From assembly GCA_963854735.1 (NCBI GenBank), contig OY978097.1:558001-622000 (forward strand): a DNA stretch of 64,000 nt, in the 5' to 3' direction. Made by a program: the position numbers and the translations under genes. Every line of letters begins with the position of its first letter. The first letter of the stretch is position 1. A model generated the notes under the pieces. That model saw only the letters and a list, made by a program, of their open reading frames with translations. It had not been told where the DNA came from and did no database searches. The DNA is from Marvania coccoides. Taxonomy: Eukaryota > Chlorophyta > Trebouxiophyceae > Chlorellales > Chlorellaceae. Shown piece by piece: positions 11,601 to 23,239 of the stretch.

Positions 11601-12858
11601 GCATAAAAATGGATATATCTGAGGTGGAATAAAACAATAACCACTCACTGTTTGAGCCGTCGAAAGCGCCATCATCTGTGGACATGATGCACTCTCCGCT
11701 GCTGCAGGTAGCCACGATGGCGTCCACAGGCAATCCCTCTAGCTTCAACGAGCACTCCCCAGCGTCAGAGCACTTCAGCACCGACTGGCCAATCACGCTG
11801 CCAGCCAAACCCTCGATCAGCCCTACGTGAATTAAATAATTGAAATGTATAAAGTGGGTGATCTATACATCTATACACCTGGCTTAATGCCAAGGGAAAA
11901 AAGGTTTTCAACACAGTAAAACAGTTCATGCTGAGAACAAAATGCTGTTCCCTTCCATACAGCTGTCTACTCACCGTTGTTTGCGCACGTGGGGTCCCCC
12001 ACGCAGGCGCAGGTGGTTTTGGCGCAGGTGACGTCGCCGCTGCCAACTTGGATGCCGCACTCGTCCGCACGGCACGCCACCTGCACCAGCGGACTCTGCA
12101 CCTTGAAGCTGATGTCGCAGTATGGCACAAACTCGGTGGACGGCGCAGCGGCATCCTGCAGCAGCCGCCGCCGCCCAGCCAGTGAATTTCCGATATCATC
12201 CAGGAGTCCATCTACGCTTGTGCCGTTGACCACCACACCGGGAGGGGGCGGGGCGGATGCTGGGGTGGCAGCAGGCGGCGGGGAGGCAGCTGCTTCTGCT
12301 GTAGTGGGCGGAGGCGGCGATGAAAGCGCTACTGCCGGTGACGGCGACTGCACCGCAGTAGGAGGGGGGGAGAAGGCCTGTGGGGGAGGGGGGAAGGAGG
12401 GGGTGGGGACTGGTGCGGTCGCGGGTGGGGGAGACTGCTGCGTTGGGGCAGCAGGGGAAGGGGTAGAGGAAGGAGATCCGCTGCTGGCGGGATCTCTTGT
12501 GTAGCACTTTATAAGTAGGCTGTCGGGTATCAACAGCCCTGTGACGAGAGGGGGGCTAGTAGGGTTGCAGCTAAAGGTCTTGGCCAGAGATTTTTCGGTG
12601 AAGACGAAACCTGTGTCGCAGACAGCGTCATTGTCGCCGGTGGCAGTGGCGCAGGCGTTGTTGGTATTACAGAGGGAGCAATCTGGGCCAGCGAAGCCTT
12701 CCGGACATCCACCTGAAAGTATACAAACATGTTGAGGTTAGTGGGGGGCGCAGGTTGGGGGCTGGGCTTGAGAACACAGGGAACTAACCCGACTGGCCAA
12801 AAACTGGCTGGGCCAGCGTCACAGCAAAGAGGACTGCCAAGAAGCGCAGGCTAGACAT
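8664..12858 (-). CDS. ABCG-type half transporter with secreted-type Cys-rich extracellular head
   Basis: Seven exons: 12858-12789, 12712-11975, 11822-11649, 11495-10349, 10261-9642, 9472-9006 and 8891-8664. All phases agree and give 1147 residues. Order: signal peptide (MSSLRFLAVLFAVTLAQPVFG); an EGF-like stretch (GCPEGFAGPDCSLC); a Pro/Ser/Ala-rich linker; a second Cys-rich segment; one membrane helix (INALIAAVPFIILAILIAAVGIYAF); then the ATPase with Walker A GPSGCGKTT, signature ISGGERRR and Walker B IIVLDEPTSGLD. A variable linker and the six-helix ABCG membrane domain (ERHVVMREVRSGYYRPAAYL) follow. Plant ABCG24/28 have the same general plan of Cys-rich N-terminus, ATPase and membrane domain. 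It should work as a dimer in the plasma membrane; the substrate is unknown. Confidence 0.88.
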
Positions 12859-13369
12859 TTAGTTTTATAAATAGTTGAGTATCCTTTAAATGATTGAGCC
12901 GCGTTGGTCCATTTTTGGATTCAAAGTGAAAATTTAAACGACTCTAATTTTTTCTCTCGGTATGTTTCTCCTTAATCTATAGTTCAACTTCAAATTGAAA
13001 AAATATATAATAACATGCTTTCTGACACGAAAAAGATCGATTGAGCTTCGGGACCTCCGAGCCCGCGTCCTCCTGGACCGTGGAAGAAAGACATGGCCAT
13101 GCCATGCCACCCCGGAGTGTTCGTTAATGTAGGGCAATGCATGCTAACACCCTCCACATTTTGCAGCCACTTCGGGCCTGGCATCATTTTTTTCCGGTGG
13201 GGCAGTAACTCTACGGAATAAAATTGTCTTGCAAAGCTTGTCTGAGGCACAGTTTCATAAATGCAATCACCATGGCAATCATCTAGCTTTTGTAGGCTTG
13301 ATCAGAATACAACACCAAAACATTACAAAATGCATACTGGGCATATGAAATGCATACTTAAAAAAACAG
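12859..13369. promoter_or_regulatory. Upstream region of the ABCG gene
   Basis: AT-rich DNA between the ABCG start and the downstream end of the ABC permease gene, both on the minus strand. An 86-codon open frame without an ATG lies here and I do not accept it. No other element seen. Confidence 0.4.
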
Positions 13370-14735
13370 TTACGGCTGCTCCTGGGGCTGCTCCAGCAGC
13401 GGCTCCTCCACCCCTCCATCCTCCGCCACTCGCCCTTCTTCCACCGCTCTTCCATCCCCACCAGCCAGGTACCTACTTACTCTGTGCCTCGTACGAGCCG
13501 GTCTCGGTCCCATCGCCCGTTTCACCTTGCCAACCACCCTCCCCAACCCTTTCTTGGTGGCTTTCCAGCCCTGCTTCGCCTGTTCCACCAGCCACGTCAG
13601 CGCCCCTGAGGTTTTTGACGTCCTGGCCAGCAATTTTTCGGACCGAAGGCGGTGGCGGCTGTCGCAGACCGTCAGCACCGCTGCGTAGATGGCAGACACC
13701 GCGCTGACGCTGGAAGAGACGGCCACGAGGAAGAAAATGACAATCTGGTAGCGCGCGGCCGTGGCGGGGTCGGAGCCGCCCAGAATTTGGCCGGTCATCA
13801 TGCCAGGAATCGACACTGGCAAGAAAGAGGAAGGAAAAAAAATAGTATTGCAAAGGTCACGAAAGAAAGAAGAAACAAAATTTACTACTTTCAAGAATAA
13901 ATCAATTTCTAATAAGTAAAAAATAAATCTCACCAATGCCGACGACGTTGAGAGAATTGAGGAGCGGGGTGAGCGCCAGCCTCGCTGCTCGCACCACCAC
14001 CTCGCGCGTGGCCTCCACCCGCGTGGCCCCCAGCGCCAGCAGCGCCTCCACCTTGTCTTTGCCTGAAGAAAGCTCCTCCAGCGCAGCAGACAGCCCCACC
14101 GCCACAGCGCTGCAACTGTTGCCCAGCAGCATGCCCAGCATGGGAATGAGGTACTGCGCGTCATACCACGGGTGCTGCTGAATTACTGCCGCCAGTCCGA
14201 AGCAAATCGTCACCGCGCAGGCCACCCCCATCGCCAGCAACACCTCAAAGACCATCCCGCCGTAAACGTAGGGGGGGCGGGACACTGCTTCAGCTGCAGC
14301 CACCAGCAGCATAAACAGGGAGTACACTGTCGTCAGCCACCACCGGTTGGCCACAAAAATGGGCACCAGAATGAAGCCGAGCGCTGAGAGTTGCACCGTG
14401 CAGCGGACAATGCCGATAGCTAGCTTCTGGTGCAGCCCCAGGCGGAGGTAGATGGAGGTGGCGGCCAGGAGGGGAAGGGGCAGCATCGCAGAGAACAGCT
14501 GCAGCGCATCGATGTTGGTTGGGCCCCGTGAAGGGTCTTCAGAAGGAGGGGGAGGGTCGGCAGCGGTCACAGCGGCAGCAGCGGCACTTTCAAACAGCAA
14601 GGAACTGTTGAAGGTGGTGCCGCGCATGGCGAGCTGCAGTGCGGCGCGCTCGGAGCTCCCCGCATCGCGCGCCGCTTCCAGGAACCGCAGCTCCGCCGCG
14701 GAAAACCCCAAAAATTGCGCCAAAATGCCGTCCAT
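13370..14735 (-). CDS. ABC permease of the UPF0014 family (FetB / STAR2 / ALS3-like)
   Basis: Exons 14735-13934 and 13815-13370, joined across gtgaga to ccag, give 415 residues ending at TAA. A variable N-terminal region is followed by seven or so membrane helices. The family hallmark runs across the splice: LNVVGI joins SIPGMMTGQILGG, matching the conserved VxLPGMMTGQIL motif of UPF0014. Bacterial FetB works with FetA in iron export. Plant STAR2/ALS3 partners STAR1 and confers aluminium tolerance. The 100-residue C-terminal cytosolic extension is basic, then acidic. Its start codon lies 30 bases after the stop of the matching ATPase gene, which points to a joint role and perhaps a joint transcript. 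The transported substrate cannot be told from sequence. Confidence 0.88.
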
Positions 14736-14765
14736 ATATATTTACTTAAAAAGGATTTCCAGTGT
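14736..14765 (-). other. 30-base gap between ABC ATPase stop and permease start
   Basis: The stretch between the ATPase TAA and the permease ATG is only 30 bases and AT-rich. It has no room for a normal terminator, promoter and 5' leader. I found no GT...AG pair that would fuse the two frames into one protein. Confidence 0.7.
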
Positions 14766-15755
14766 TTAATGCTTGGATATTTCTGCTTCGATGACGCTTC
14801 CAACTCCAGCAGGCTCTGCCACTGCGTCTTCCTCGGCCGGGAGCGCTTCGCTGGGTCCAGGGGGGCTCTTGGGGGACGCAACCAAGCTGCTATCGCCAGA
14901 CGGGAAATCCAGCGCACCAGAGAGGTGAGGAGAGGAGGGCGGGGTGGAAACTTGGCACTCTATGCCTGCAGGAAGGTCTAGAATGCGGCCTCCTACGCGG
15001 GTGGGCTGGTAGGGATCGTGGCTCACCCAAATGAGACCGGCGCCGCTGTTTTTTAGCACACACTCGACTCTGCGGGTGGATTCGGCGTCCAAAGAGGATG
15101 TGGGCTCGTCCAATAGGAGGATGGAGGGGCGAAGGGCCACTGCGATGGCAATCTGCACGCGCTGCGCTTGTCCGCCCTGCGATAGGAGGAGAACAAATTG
15201 ATTTTATTCGGCGGTTTCGGATGCAGTTATTCCAGAACGCGAATCGGTGGAGAAGAGCAACAAAAAATAACGGATTTGACTGCAGAAACATTGAATGCAA
15301 TTAATTTCTTAGCGTACCGACAGCTCTGACCAGGGTTGAATGAGGACGTCTTGCTCGAGGCCTAGCTCGTGAATGATGGCTGGCAGGTCGCCACGGGGTC
15401 GACCGCGCTGGGCAGCGAAGCGCTGAGCGCTGTAGTACAACTCAGAAGGGGTGTTTTTGAGGGGCACCCGCTGCTGGAACACGTAGGTAACGCTGGCACG
15501 CCACGCGGGAACGCCGATTTGCTCAGGGGATTTGCCCTCAAACTCGATGGTGCCAGACTGCAGCGGGTCTAAAGAGGCCAGCACGCGCAGCAGGAGGGTC
15601 TTTCCCACGCCGGAAGGGCCTCGGACGAAGAGGGTTTCTCCGCGGGCGACGGAGAAGCTGATGTTGCTCCAGAGGACCTTGTCCCCCACTCGCTTGCTGA
15701 GATCTTTTGCCACGAGTTGATGATCAGGGATGTGGCGAGGCGGAGACAAAGACAT
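14766..15755 (-). CDS. ABC ATPase subunit (FetA / STAR1-like)
   Basis: Exons 15755-15318 and 15176-14766 give 282 residues ending at TAA. The protein is a lone nucleotide-binding domain: Walker A GPSGVGKT (about residues 45-52), Q-loop VTYVFQQR, signature LSGGQAQR, which is rebuilt exactly across the intron (ELS then GGQAQR), Walker [14 protein letters not shown], and the H-loop in WVSHDP. The C-terminal 80 residues are a Pro/Ser/Ala-rich extension absent from bacterial FetA. Its partner permease follows 30 bases downstream on the same strand. Together they match bacterial fetA-fetB and plant STAR1-STAR2, where ATPase and permease are separate polypeptides forming one transporter. No clear transit peptide is visible. 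Confidence 0.87.
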
Positions 15756-16205
15756 ATGTTGACGATTTAGATTTATTTAGAATTTTTGCATCGTGAAAAA
15801 TAAATATGAAACCCTGAGCTTCCAGGCGGGTAGCTGTAGCTGACGCCTGGGTAAACAAGATCAATATGGAATGGAAGCATGCGCGTTCGACGAGCGGCGT
15901 GTTGTGAAGGCGCTGGCGCTGGCGCATTTTCTCTCAGGAGTTCAGCTTTGGTTGGAAGGACAGCCGTCTGATTTTTTTTACGGCTGTGATCATCCCTAGA
16001 GTCCTTTACACGCGCTGTCAGAGCCCCGCGAAAAATGCTCGCTGCTGATGAGGGAAAAGCCACCGCCCACAATACTCTAACTCAGTAAGCTCCAACGCCT
16101 GGCCAGAAACTCTGGTATTCGATCTGCACTTGGGAGAGTGCCCTTGGGAGATTGCAAAGGCGGCGGGATGGCCCAGGGAATTTACAAATCAGTATCCAGG
16201 TTAAT
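15756..16205. promoter_or_regulatory. Upstream region of the ABC ATPase gene
   Basis: Lies between the ATPase start and the end of the FAD oxidoreductase gene, both on the minus strand. A 99-codon frame without an ATG occupies 16072-15773. It cannot be spliced in frame to the ATPase, so I treat the region as promoter plus 3' flank. Confidence 0.4.
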
Positions 16206-17472
16206 TCAGCGCCTTCTTCGCACCGCAGAGAATCTCGCTGGGTCAAACGCGTGCAAATCAACGCAGCTCGCTGCCCCGTCCATCACCAACTCAGCAATAG
16301 CGAGCCCCGTTGCAGGTCCATTCAAAATACCTGAGAAGAGAACGAAATAAATGATTTATTACTACAATAATTAGTATTATCAAAATATAAAAATAAAACA
16401 CTCTTTATAATTATAAAATAAAAAATTGCTCACCCCAGCAGGAATGTGCGGTAGCCAAATAGGCACCAGGCACCCCAGGCAACGGTCCAATCATCGGCAG
16501 CCCGTCATCACTGGACGGCAAGAAGCACGCCTGAGCGTGCAGCACCTCCGCCCCCGCCAGCTCCTCGCTCACAGCCCCTGCCACCTCCCTCAACTTTTCA
16601 ATTGCCTCCGGCAGAGGCAAAACATCATCAGCCAACCGCGGCGGCGCCTCCTCGCTCGAAATCCCGCACACATACACCGTGTTATTGGGCCTGGGATAAA
16701 CTTCCGGCTCTAGAGAACTGCCGTTGCCCCGATACGCCAAAAACAGAGCATCAGCGGTGGATTTTCCTTCAGGGTCGTCGAATATGATGGAGTGCACTTT
16801 CAGGCCGGACACAGGGGCCACTGGGGCTACAGAGGGCGGCAGAATGGAGCGCAAGGCCCGGGAGGACCAGACCCCCATTGCAAAAATAACTTTGTCGGCG
16901 GGGAGAAATTCTTCGCTGGCCTCGCTCTGCGTGGCGGCGTCGCGCACGGTCACACCCACCACCGCGCCCGTCTGCGCGTCCAGCTTGAGCCCCACCACGG
17001 CGGTGCGGGAGCGCACAGCCCCGCCTTTAGCTTCAACTTCCGCCAATAGAGCTTTCGTCAGCAGCTCAGGGTGGACTTGCGCCGTTGTTTCTTCTGTGCC
17101 GATGACGGACGCCGCCGCAACGTTGGGGGACGTCACCCAGGCAGGCAAATTGTGCTTTCTGGCGGTTGGTGAGGAGTTATGGGCGCTGCCGGCTTTGATG
17201 GCTACGCTGTGCGTCCTCACAGCGCGGTATCCGATGTCGACTGGGAGGGATTGCGCTAGCTCTTTGTGCAGAGCGAATGATTTGCGGGCGAGGGGCCCCA
17301 CGGGGCCGTCATCGCACCAGTCCGCCGCTAAAAACCCGCCAGCCTTGCCGCTGGCGCTGCAGGCGGGTGTGCAAGCTTCGATGACGAGGGGCTTGGCGCC
17401 GCGCTCCCCCATGTAGAACGCACACGCAGCACCGATGATGCCGCTGCCCACCACGACGGTATTTTGGGCCAT
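16206..17472 (-). CDS. FAD-dependent oxidoreductase, DAO family (TDA3-like)
   Basis: Exons 17472-16434 and 16330-16206 (gtgagc to tcag) give 387 residues. The N-terminal dinucleotide fold is VVVGSGIIGAACAFYMGERG (about 6-25) followed by the flavin-contact acid in LVIEA. The SGKAGGFLAADW segment is typical of a DAO subfamily that includes yeast TDA3 and its plant relatives. The C-terminal flavin motif WGILNGPATGLAIAELVMDG is reconstituted across the splice, which fixes the intron. The amine or amino-acid substrate is unknown. No organelle signal is clear; the protein begins directly at the FAD motif. Confidence 0.85.
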
Positions 17473-17870
17473 TTAAAAAAAGAGTTGTCTCAAAATAGTT
17501 GTCGCCGTGTCGCACGGAAATAAGGGTAAAATGGTTTAAGCGAAATACACCATAACAGATTATTTAATACAGTATTAAAAAAAACAAAGATCTGAAAATA
17601 GAAGCGTCGCTTATGCTGAAATGCGAGCTGCAGATATATGTGTAATAAAGAAGCCAATGGCGACGTTTCTTGGGCGAGGAAAAAAATAGATTGAAAAAAA
17701 ATGTTGGGGGTCTTCCACTTTGCAGCTTTTGCAGCACTCCATATTGAAGGGAGATGTTTGTCACAGCAAATTTAGGGTACATGCAACTTAAGATATGCAA
17801 GCGTGAAGCGTGGTACCAAATGCTTTTCTCAATGTTGGGCAAAGTAGATAAAATGAGAGAATGTAGAACC
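17473..17870. other. Upstream region of the FAD oxidoreductase gene
   Basis: AT-rich promoter DNA of the FAD gene and 3' flank of the Ycf49-like gene (both minus strand). No further gene seen. Confidence 0.4.
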
Positions 17871-18559
17871 TCACGCCTCCTCCGCCTTTGCCGCCTCAAA
17901 AATTCTGTACGCCGCAATCCAGCACGTGAAGTTGCCCACCACCGTCAGTCCAGCCTGAAGGGCCACCAGAAACTGAGGGGGAGAAAATGAAGTTCGAAGA
18001 AGAAGAAAAATCAGACAAAAACAGTTCACAGTGCAAAAAAAAGAACGAAGTTAATTAAACTTACGTCCAGCTCAGGGGTGTTGTAGAAAAAGTGCCAGGT
18101 GCAGGCGCACATGGCGGACCCTAGGCAGGGCAGCATCCCCCATGTCATGCCCTTCAGGTACTCATTTCCGCTGACTTCAGCGTACCGCCAAAACAACGCC
18201 ATTCCTGTGATCCACTCAATCACGGAGGAGGTGTGCACCGCCCACGTGGGCAACGACAGCGCGTTGGCGGGCTCTGCATGCAGCTCCAGCGCCAGCGCTG
18301 GGTCTGCTGCTGCCGCAAACGTGGCGGCAGCGGCAGCGGCTGCAAAAATGAACGATGGATGAGGAATGGCGGCGCTGCGGAGCTGATGGGGTGGTGTGGG
18401 GGGGGTCTCTGCTGCGGGTGGGCATCGCTCCGCGCCGCAAGAAGAGGCAGCAGGCGTGGAGAAGGTGCGAGCCAGCGGTCTGTGGGCTTGGCAGGCCTCT
18501 GCAGCAGTGTTCTTGAATGGCATGGCGCCGCGTTGGGCGCAGTTGAGTTGCATCAACAT
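17871..18559 (-). CDS. Ycf49-like (DUF2499) plastid membrane protein
   Basis: Exons 18559-18065 and 17972-17871 (gtaagt to tcag) give 198 residues. The first 80 or so residues are Ala/Pro/Ser-rich and transit-peptide-like. The mature part carries the DUF2499 signature: LSLPTWAVHTSSVIEWITGM, then LKGMTWGMLPCLGSAMCACTW with HFFYN, and in exon 2 FLVALQAGLTVVGNFTCWIA. The family is found in cyanobacteria (ycf49) and plants, with about three membrane helices and no settled function. Its presence supports a photosynthetic host. An in-frame ATG at 18553 is an alternative start. Divergently transcribed from exportin 7, 420 bases apart. Confidence 0.88.
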
Positions 18560-18979
18560 GATTGGGCTGAGCGATCGGAGAGGAGGGCACGGCGTGGCAG
18601 GCGGGCTGCGAGCTCAAGATCAATTCAACTTTAATTCGAGTGATACGCAAGCACAGAGGGCTGGCGTGCGTGTCAATGCGTAGTTACGTGCACTTGTATT
18701 TGGCCAACGCATTCAAAATGAAGCCACTCCTATTTGATCGCGAGCTTTTTGCGGTGCGCTTTCCTCGTTCCTTTTGGTGCACCCCGCCACACAGCGGCGC
18801 TGTGTGAATTATTATTGCACTCCGACGGTGTCGATGATCGTCAACTCGCACATCTTATCCTTGAAATCGCGAACAACCCCCGCCGACTGCCCTCAGCGGC
18901 CAAAGATGCTCGCAGATTTGTAATTGAAATTTCTCCCCCTCGCGGCTGTTGATGGAATAAACGGGCGCGAAAATACAAG
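18560..18979. promoter_or_regulatory. Bidirectional promoter region
   Basis: Spacer between the divergent Ycf49-like and exportin 7 genes. Moderately GC-rich; no recognised motif. Confidence 0.4.
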
Positions 18980-21900
18980 ATGGGAGAGCTACTTCACCAG
19001 CTTCCTCAGCTGGAGGCGATGTGTGAGCACCTATACAACTCGCAGGTCCGTCTTTTCGCCATTGATCTGTGATCGTTCAGCTCGCAATTGTGGTGGCTTT
19101 CCCCCGGCCAGCTCGCTCTGCAACCTTGAACCCCCACTCCTATTTCGTTTCCTCCCCCCTCACCACCTTCCTCCCTCTCCCCTTTTGTCCAGATTCCTCA
19201 AGAGCGGTCGCAGGCCGAGCAAGCTCTCAAAGTTTTCGGCCTCTCCCCTGAATACGTCAGCCACTGCAAGGTGAGCACCGGCCCCACCCCCCACTCCACC
19301 CCCCCCACCCCACCTTTCCCCCCGTTTAACCCCTCCTTTTCAAAGGTTTTCTTATATTTTTCACCAACACTGCCGCATCGTCCGCCTAACCTGGTTTCGC
19401 TCTTTCGTCCCCCCTCTTCCTCCGCTGCAGACCATTCTGGACAACTCCACCTCTCCCTACGCCCAGCTCTTGGCCTCCTCCAGCCTCATCAAGGTGGTCA
19501 CAGAGCACTCTCTGGCGATTGCCACTCGCCTAGAAATGAAATCTTACTTTACGTCATACTTGGACTCGCGCGGGCCCTCGCTGGAGCCATTTGTAGTCAC
19601 TTCCCTCATCCAGCTGCTGTGTCGTATGACCAAGCTGGGCTGGTTCGACGACGACGGGTTTAGAACCATCGTGGACGACGGGAAGGCGCTGCTGGAACGC
19701 GGCACGCGGGACGCCTCCCAGCCGCACTACCTGCTGGGGCTGAAGCTGCTGCAGATGGCGGTGACGGAAATGAACAGCCCCACCCCCGGGCGCACGCTCA
19801 CGCAGCACCGCAAGGTGGCAGTGTCGTTTCGCGACCACTCGCTGTTCCAGGCGTTTCAGCTGGCGCTCACCGCGCTGCGGCACCTGCAGTCGGCGGGGGC
19901 GGACGGCAAGCTGCGGGAGCAGGGAATGTCGCTGGCTCTGGCCTGCCTTTCTTTTGACTTTGTGGGAACCTGCGTTGATGAGTCTGCGGAAGATCTCGGC
20001 ACCATTCAAATTCCGTCCTCTTGGCGGCAGAGCATCGAGGAGCCGGGCATGCTGGGCATCTTCTTCGATTTTTACCGCGCCAGCCAGCCTCCCCTCTCCA
20101 GCATGAGCCTCGAGTGCCTGGTTCGCCTGGCTTCCATCCGCCGCTCGCTGTTCTCTTCGGAGAGCGAGCGAGTGGCATTTCTGGGGCGACTAGTGGTGGG
20201 CTCCCGCGAGATTCTATCCACCCAGTTGGGCCTGCAGCACCACGCAAACTACCACGAGTTCTGCAGGATGCTAGGGCGCCTCAAGACAAATTACCAGCTG
20301 TCGGAGCTGGTGGGGCTGGAGGCGTACCCGGAGTGGATCTCTCTGGTGGCCACCTTCACCGTGGAGTCGCTCAACTCGTGGCAGTGGGCTTCAGGCTCCG
20401 TGTACTACCTGCTGGGTCTGTGGTCGCGGCTGGTGTCGAGCATGCCGTATCTGAAGGGGGACGCGCCCTCCCGGCTTGAGACCTTCGTCCCCAAGATCAC
20501 TCGCGCCTACGTGGAGTCGCGGCTGGCGTCGGTGGGGCAGCAGGCGGGCGGCAGTGATGACCCCCTGGATAACGAGGAGCAGCTGTCGGATCAGATGGAT
20601 TCTCTGCCGTACCTGTGTCGATTCCAGTACGCCGACACCGCAGAGTTCCTGGCGGGGCTGCTGGACCCGCGGCTGGCGCAGTATCAGGCTGCAGGGGCAA
20701 TGGGCGGCGGGGCAGATGGGCGGATGCTGGAGGTGCTGGAGGGGCAGCTGACTTGGCTGGTGCACATCGTGGGGGCGGTGATTCGCGGGAGGATGAACTC
20801 CTCGGGCGCGGACGCGCAGGAGCAGATCGATGGCGACCTCTCTGCCCGCATTTTTGCGATAGCGGCGATGGGCGACCAGGGAACGCACTCCGGGCGGTGT
20901 GGGGAGCACTCGCGGCAGCGGCTGGACCTGGCCATTCTTTCTTTCTTCCAGAACTTTAGGAAGGTGTACGTGGGGGAGCAGGTCGTGCACAGCAGCAAGG
21001 TGTACGTCAAGCTGGGCGAGCGCTGCGGCATCAACGACCACCTGGCGGTCATGAGCGCCATGCTGGCCAAGATCGCCATCAACTTGAAGGTGTACGGCGG
21101 CGCGGAGGAGGTCGTCGAAGCCACGCTGGCGCTGTTCCAAGATCTGGCGGCAGGGTACATGAGCGGCAAGCTCATGCTCAAGCTGGAGGCCGCTGCCTTC
21201 CTGCTGACCCACCATACCGCGGAGTACTTTCCGTTCCTCACCTCCCCCGCCAACTCCCGCGCCAGAACGACTTTCTACCTCACGCTAGCCCGGTTGCTGT
21301 TCATGGAGGACGCCCCCGGGAGTTTCAAGGCGTTTATGGCGCCTCTGGGGCAGGTTTTTGGCGCGCTGGCCGCTGCGAGTGCGGGCGGTACAAACCCTGC
21401 TGCTCTGCGTGCTGCGGTGCCTATGGAGACGGCGGTGGGGCTGTTTCGAGACCTGAGAGGCGTGGCCGCTGCCACATCCAACCGCCGCACCTACGGCCAG
21501 CTCTTCGACTGGCTGTACCCCACCCACATGCCCACTATCATGGCTTGCCTGGAGGCCTGGGCAGACGCCCCCAAGGTCACCACCCCGCTGCTGAAATTTT
21601 TTGCGGAGTTTGTGCTCAACCGCACGCAGCGCCTCACCTTCGACTCCTCCTCCCCCAACGGCATCCTGCTGTTCAGGGAGGTCAGCAAGGTGCTGGCCAC
21701 CTACGGCAACCGGGTGCTGGCGCTGCCGCCACCCGTGTCTGACCCCTATGGCCAGCGCTACAAGGGCATCTGGGTGTGCATGACCATCCTGACGCGGGCG
21801 CTGGGCGGCAACTACGTCAACTTTGGCGTGTTTGAGCTGTACGGTGACCCGGCTTTGAGGGTAAGAACGAGAATTCGTTTTCATTTTCGTCATGCTGCAT

Positions 21901-22628
21901 CTCCCTTTTCAAACCGTTTGATTGAATCGCCACGATCCTCAGTCCTTTCTTTCCTCCCCGTCCTTCTCACAACCTCTCTTTCTTTCTCTTTTTCTCGGTG
22001 CTTCCAGGATGCTTTGGACGTGTGCCTGAAACTGGCGCTCTCAATCCCGCTTGCTGACATCCTAGCCTATCGCAAGGTCTCCAAGGCGTATTTCGCCCTC
22101 GTGGACGTGCTCTGCCACAACCACAGCGCCGCCCTGGCCGCGCGAGACGCCGCCACCTTCGCCTTCATCGTCACTTCCCTCGATTCAGGCCTCAAGTCCC
22201 TGGATGTGGGCGTCAGCTCCCAGTGCGCCGCAGCCATCGACAACCTCGCTGGGTTCTACTTCAGGCACCAGCCGGGGGGCGAAGACCCCACCCCCGCGGG
22301 CGCAGCAATAGCGGAGCACTTGCGGCAGCACCAGGACCTGTTTCCGCGCGTGCTGCACTCGCTGTTTGAGATCGTGCTGTTTGACGACTGCACCAACCAG
22401 TGGTCGCTGTCTCGGCCCATGCTGTCGCTGATTCTGGTGGTGGAGCCGATGTACCCAGCGCTGAGGCAGCAGATCGTGGGCAGCCAGCCGGCGGACCGTC
22501 AGGGCGCGCTGGCTGCGTGCCTGGACCGGCTGATGCAGGACGTGCAGCGCAGCTTGGACCCTAAGAACAGGGACAAGTTCACGCAGAATTTGACGATGGT
22601 GCGGCATGAGTTCAAGAGTCGGGCGTGA
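18980..22628 (+). CDS. XPO7: Exportin 7 (RanBP16-like nuclear transport receptor)
   Basis: Exons 18980-19045, 19193-19270, 19431-21860 and 22008-22628 give 1064 residues, close to the 1087 of human XPO7. Exon 1 encodes MGELLHQLPQLEAMCEHLYN, equivalent to the exportin 7 N-terminal helix; exon 2 contains ERSQAEQALKVF, the start of the importin-beta N-terminal Ran-binding region. Downstream are conserved stretches such as LIQLLCRMTKLGWFDD and HRKVAVSFRDHSLFQ, followed by HEAT-like helical repeats to the C-terminus. The protein carries cargo between nucleus and cytoplasm with RanGTP. Introns 1 and 2 are pyrimidine-rich rather than AT-rich. One very long exon of 2430 bases is unusual here. Confidence 0.92.
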
Positions 22629-23239
22629 GAGAGAGGGGGTGCGAGGCGGGGGATGCAGTAGAGAAGCAAGCATAATAAATTTTGATGTCGATTAATTTGA
22701 TTTGGATAAGAGAATGGGCGGAGGAGAGGTTTTGGGTTGGGTCGGGCGATGGACTGAAGGAAAAAACACAGGCAATAAAAATAAATGAGAAAACGAGAGA
22801 GTACGGCGTTTGCGCCATGGATATGCATTTGTCATTTTATAATTATGAAAGCAAGTCAAACCGGTAGGCTCAGTAATTTTAAAGGGTTGAGGGAAATTCT
22901 ACGAGCTGCTGCACTGCGGCTGGGCAGGGGGATGGACTCTCGGCGTGCAGGACAGAGGACTGGAGGGAGAACAGCACAGCAAGTACGGGGTCAACTAATT
23001 TTCTGTTCATGTACACCGAGACGTAGTGAAGTTTTGGAGCTCATGATTCTGGCAAGTTTTTGAGGAGGGAGTTGTTTACATGATGGTGGCGGCGGTGGTT
23101 AAACAAAACTTGCTAAGCGCTAGGCTGAATTAAATGCATTCCCGCGAGAGCGATAGTTGCTATACAACACCCAATTAATCTGTGTATTTTGCGAATATTT
23201 AAAATAAAGCAAAAAAAAATAGAAGCGCGGTGACGGGTC
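22629..23239. other. Spacer between convergent genes
   Basis: 3' flanks of exportin 7 (AATAAA-like motif near 22674) and of the fasciclin gene. Short open frames here lack the codon bias of the real genes. Nothing else seen. Confidence 0.45.

Noticed and set aside
12990..13250. Minus-strand 86-codon open frame
   Set aside because: No ATG at its start, AT-rich end and no similarity; it lies in the ABCG promoter region.
14736..14765. Fusion of ABC ATPase and permease into one protein by splicing
   Set aside because: No GT...AG pair around the junction keeps both frames; both proteins have natural ends.
15773..16072. Minus-strand 99-codon open frame upstream of the ABC ATPase
   Set aside because: It has no ATG, no family similarity, and cannot be joined in frame to the ATPase by a GT-AG intron.
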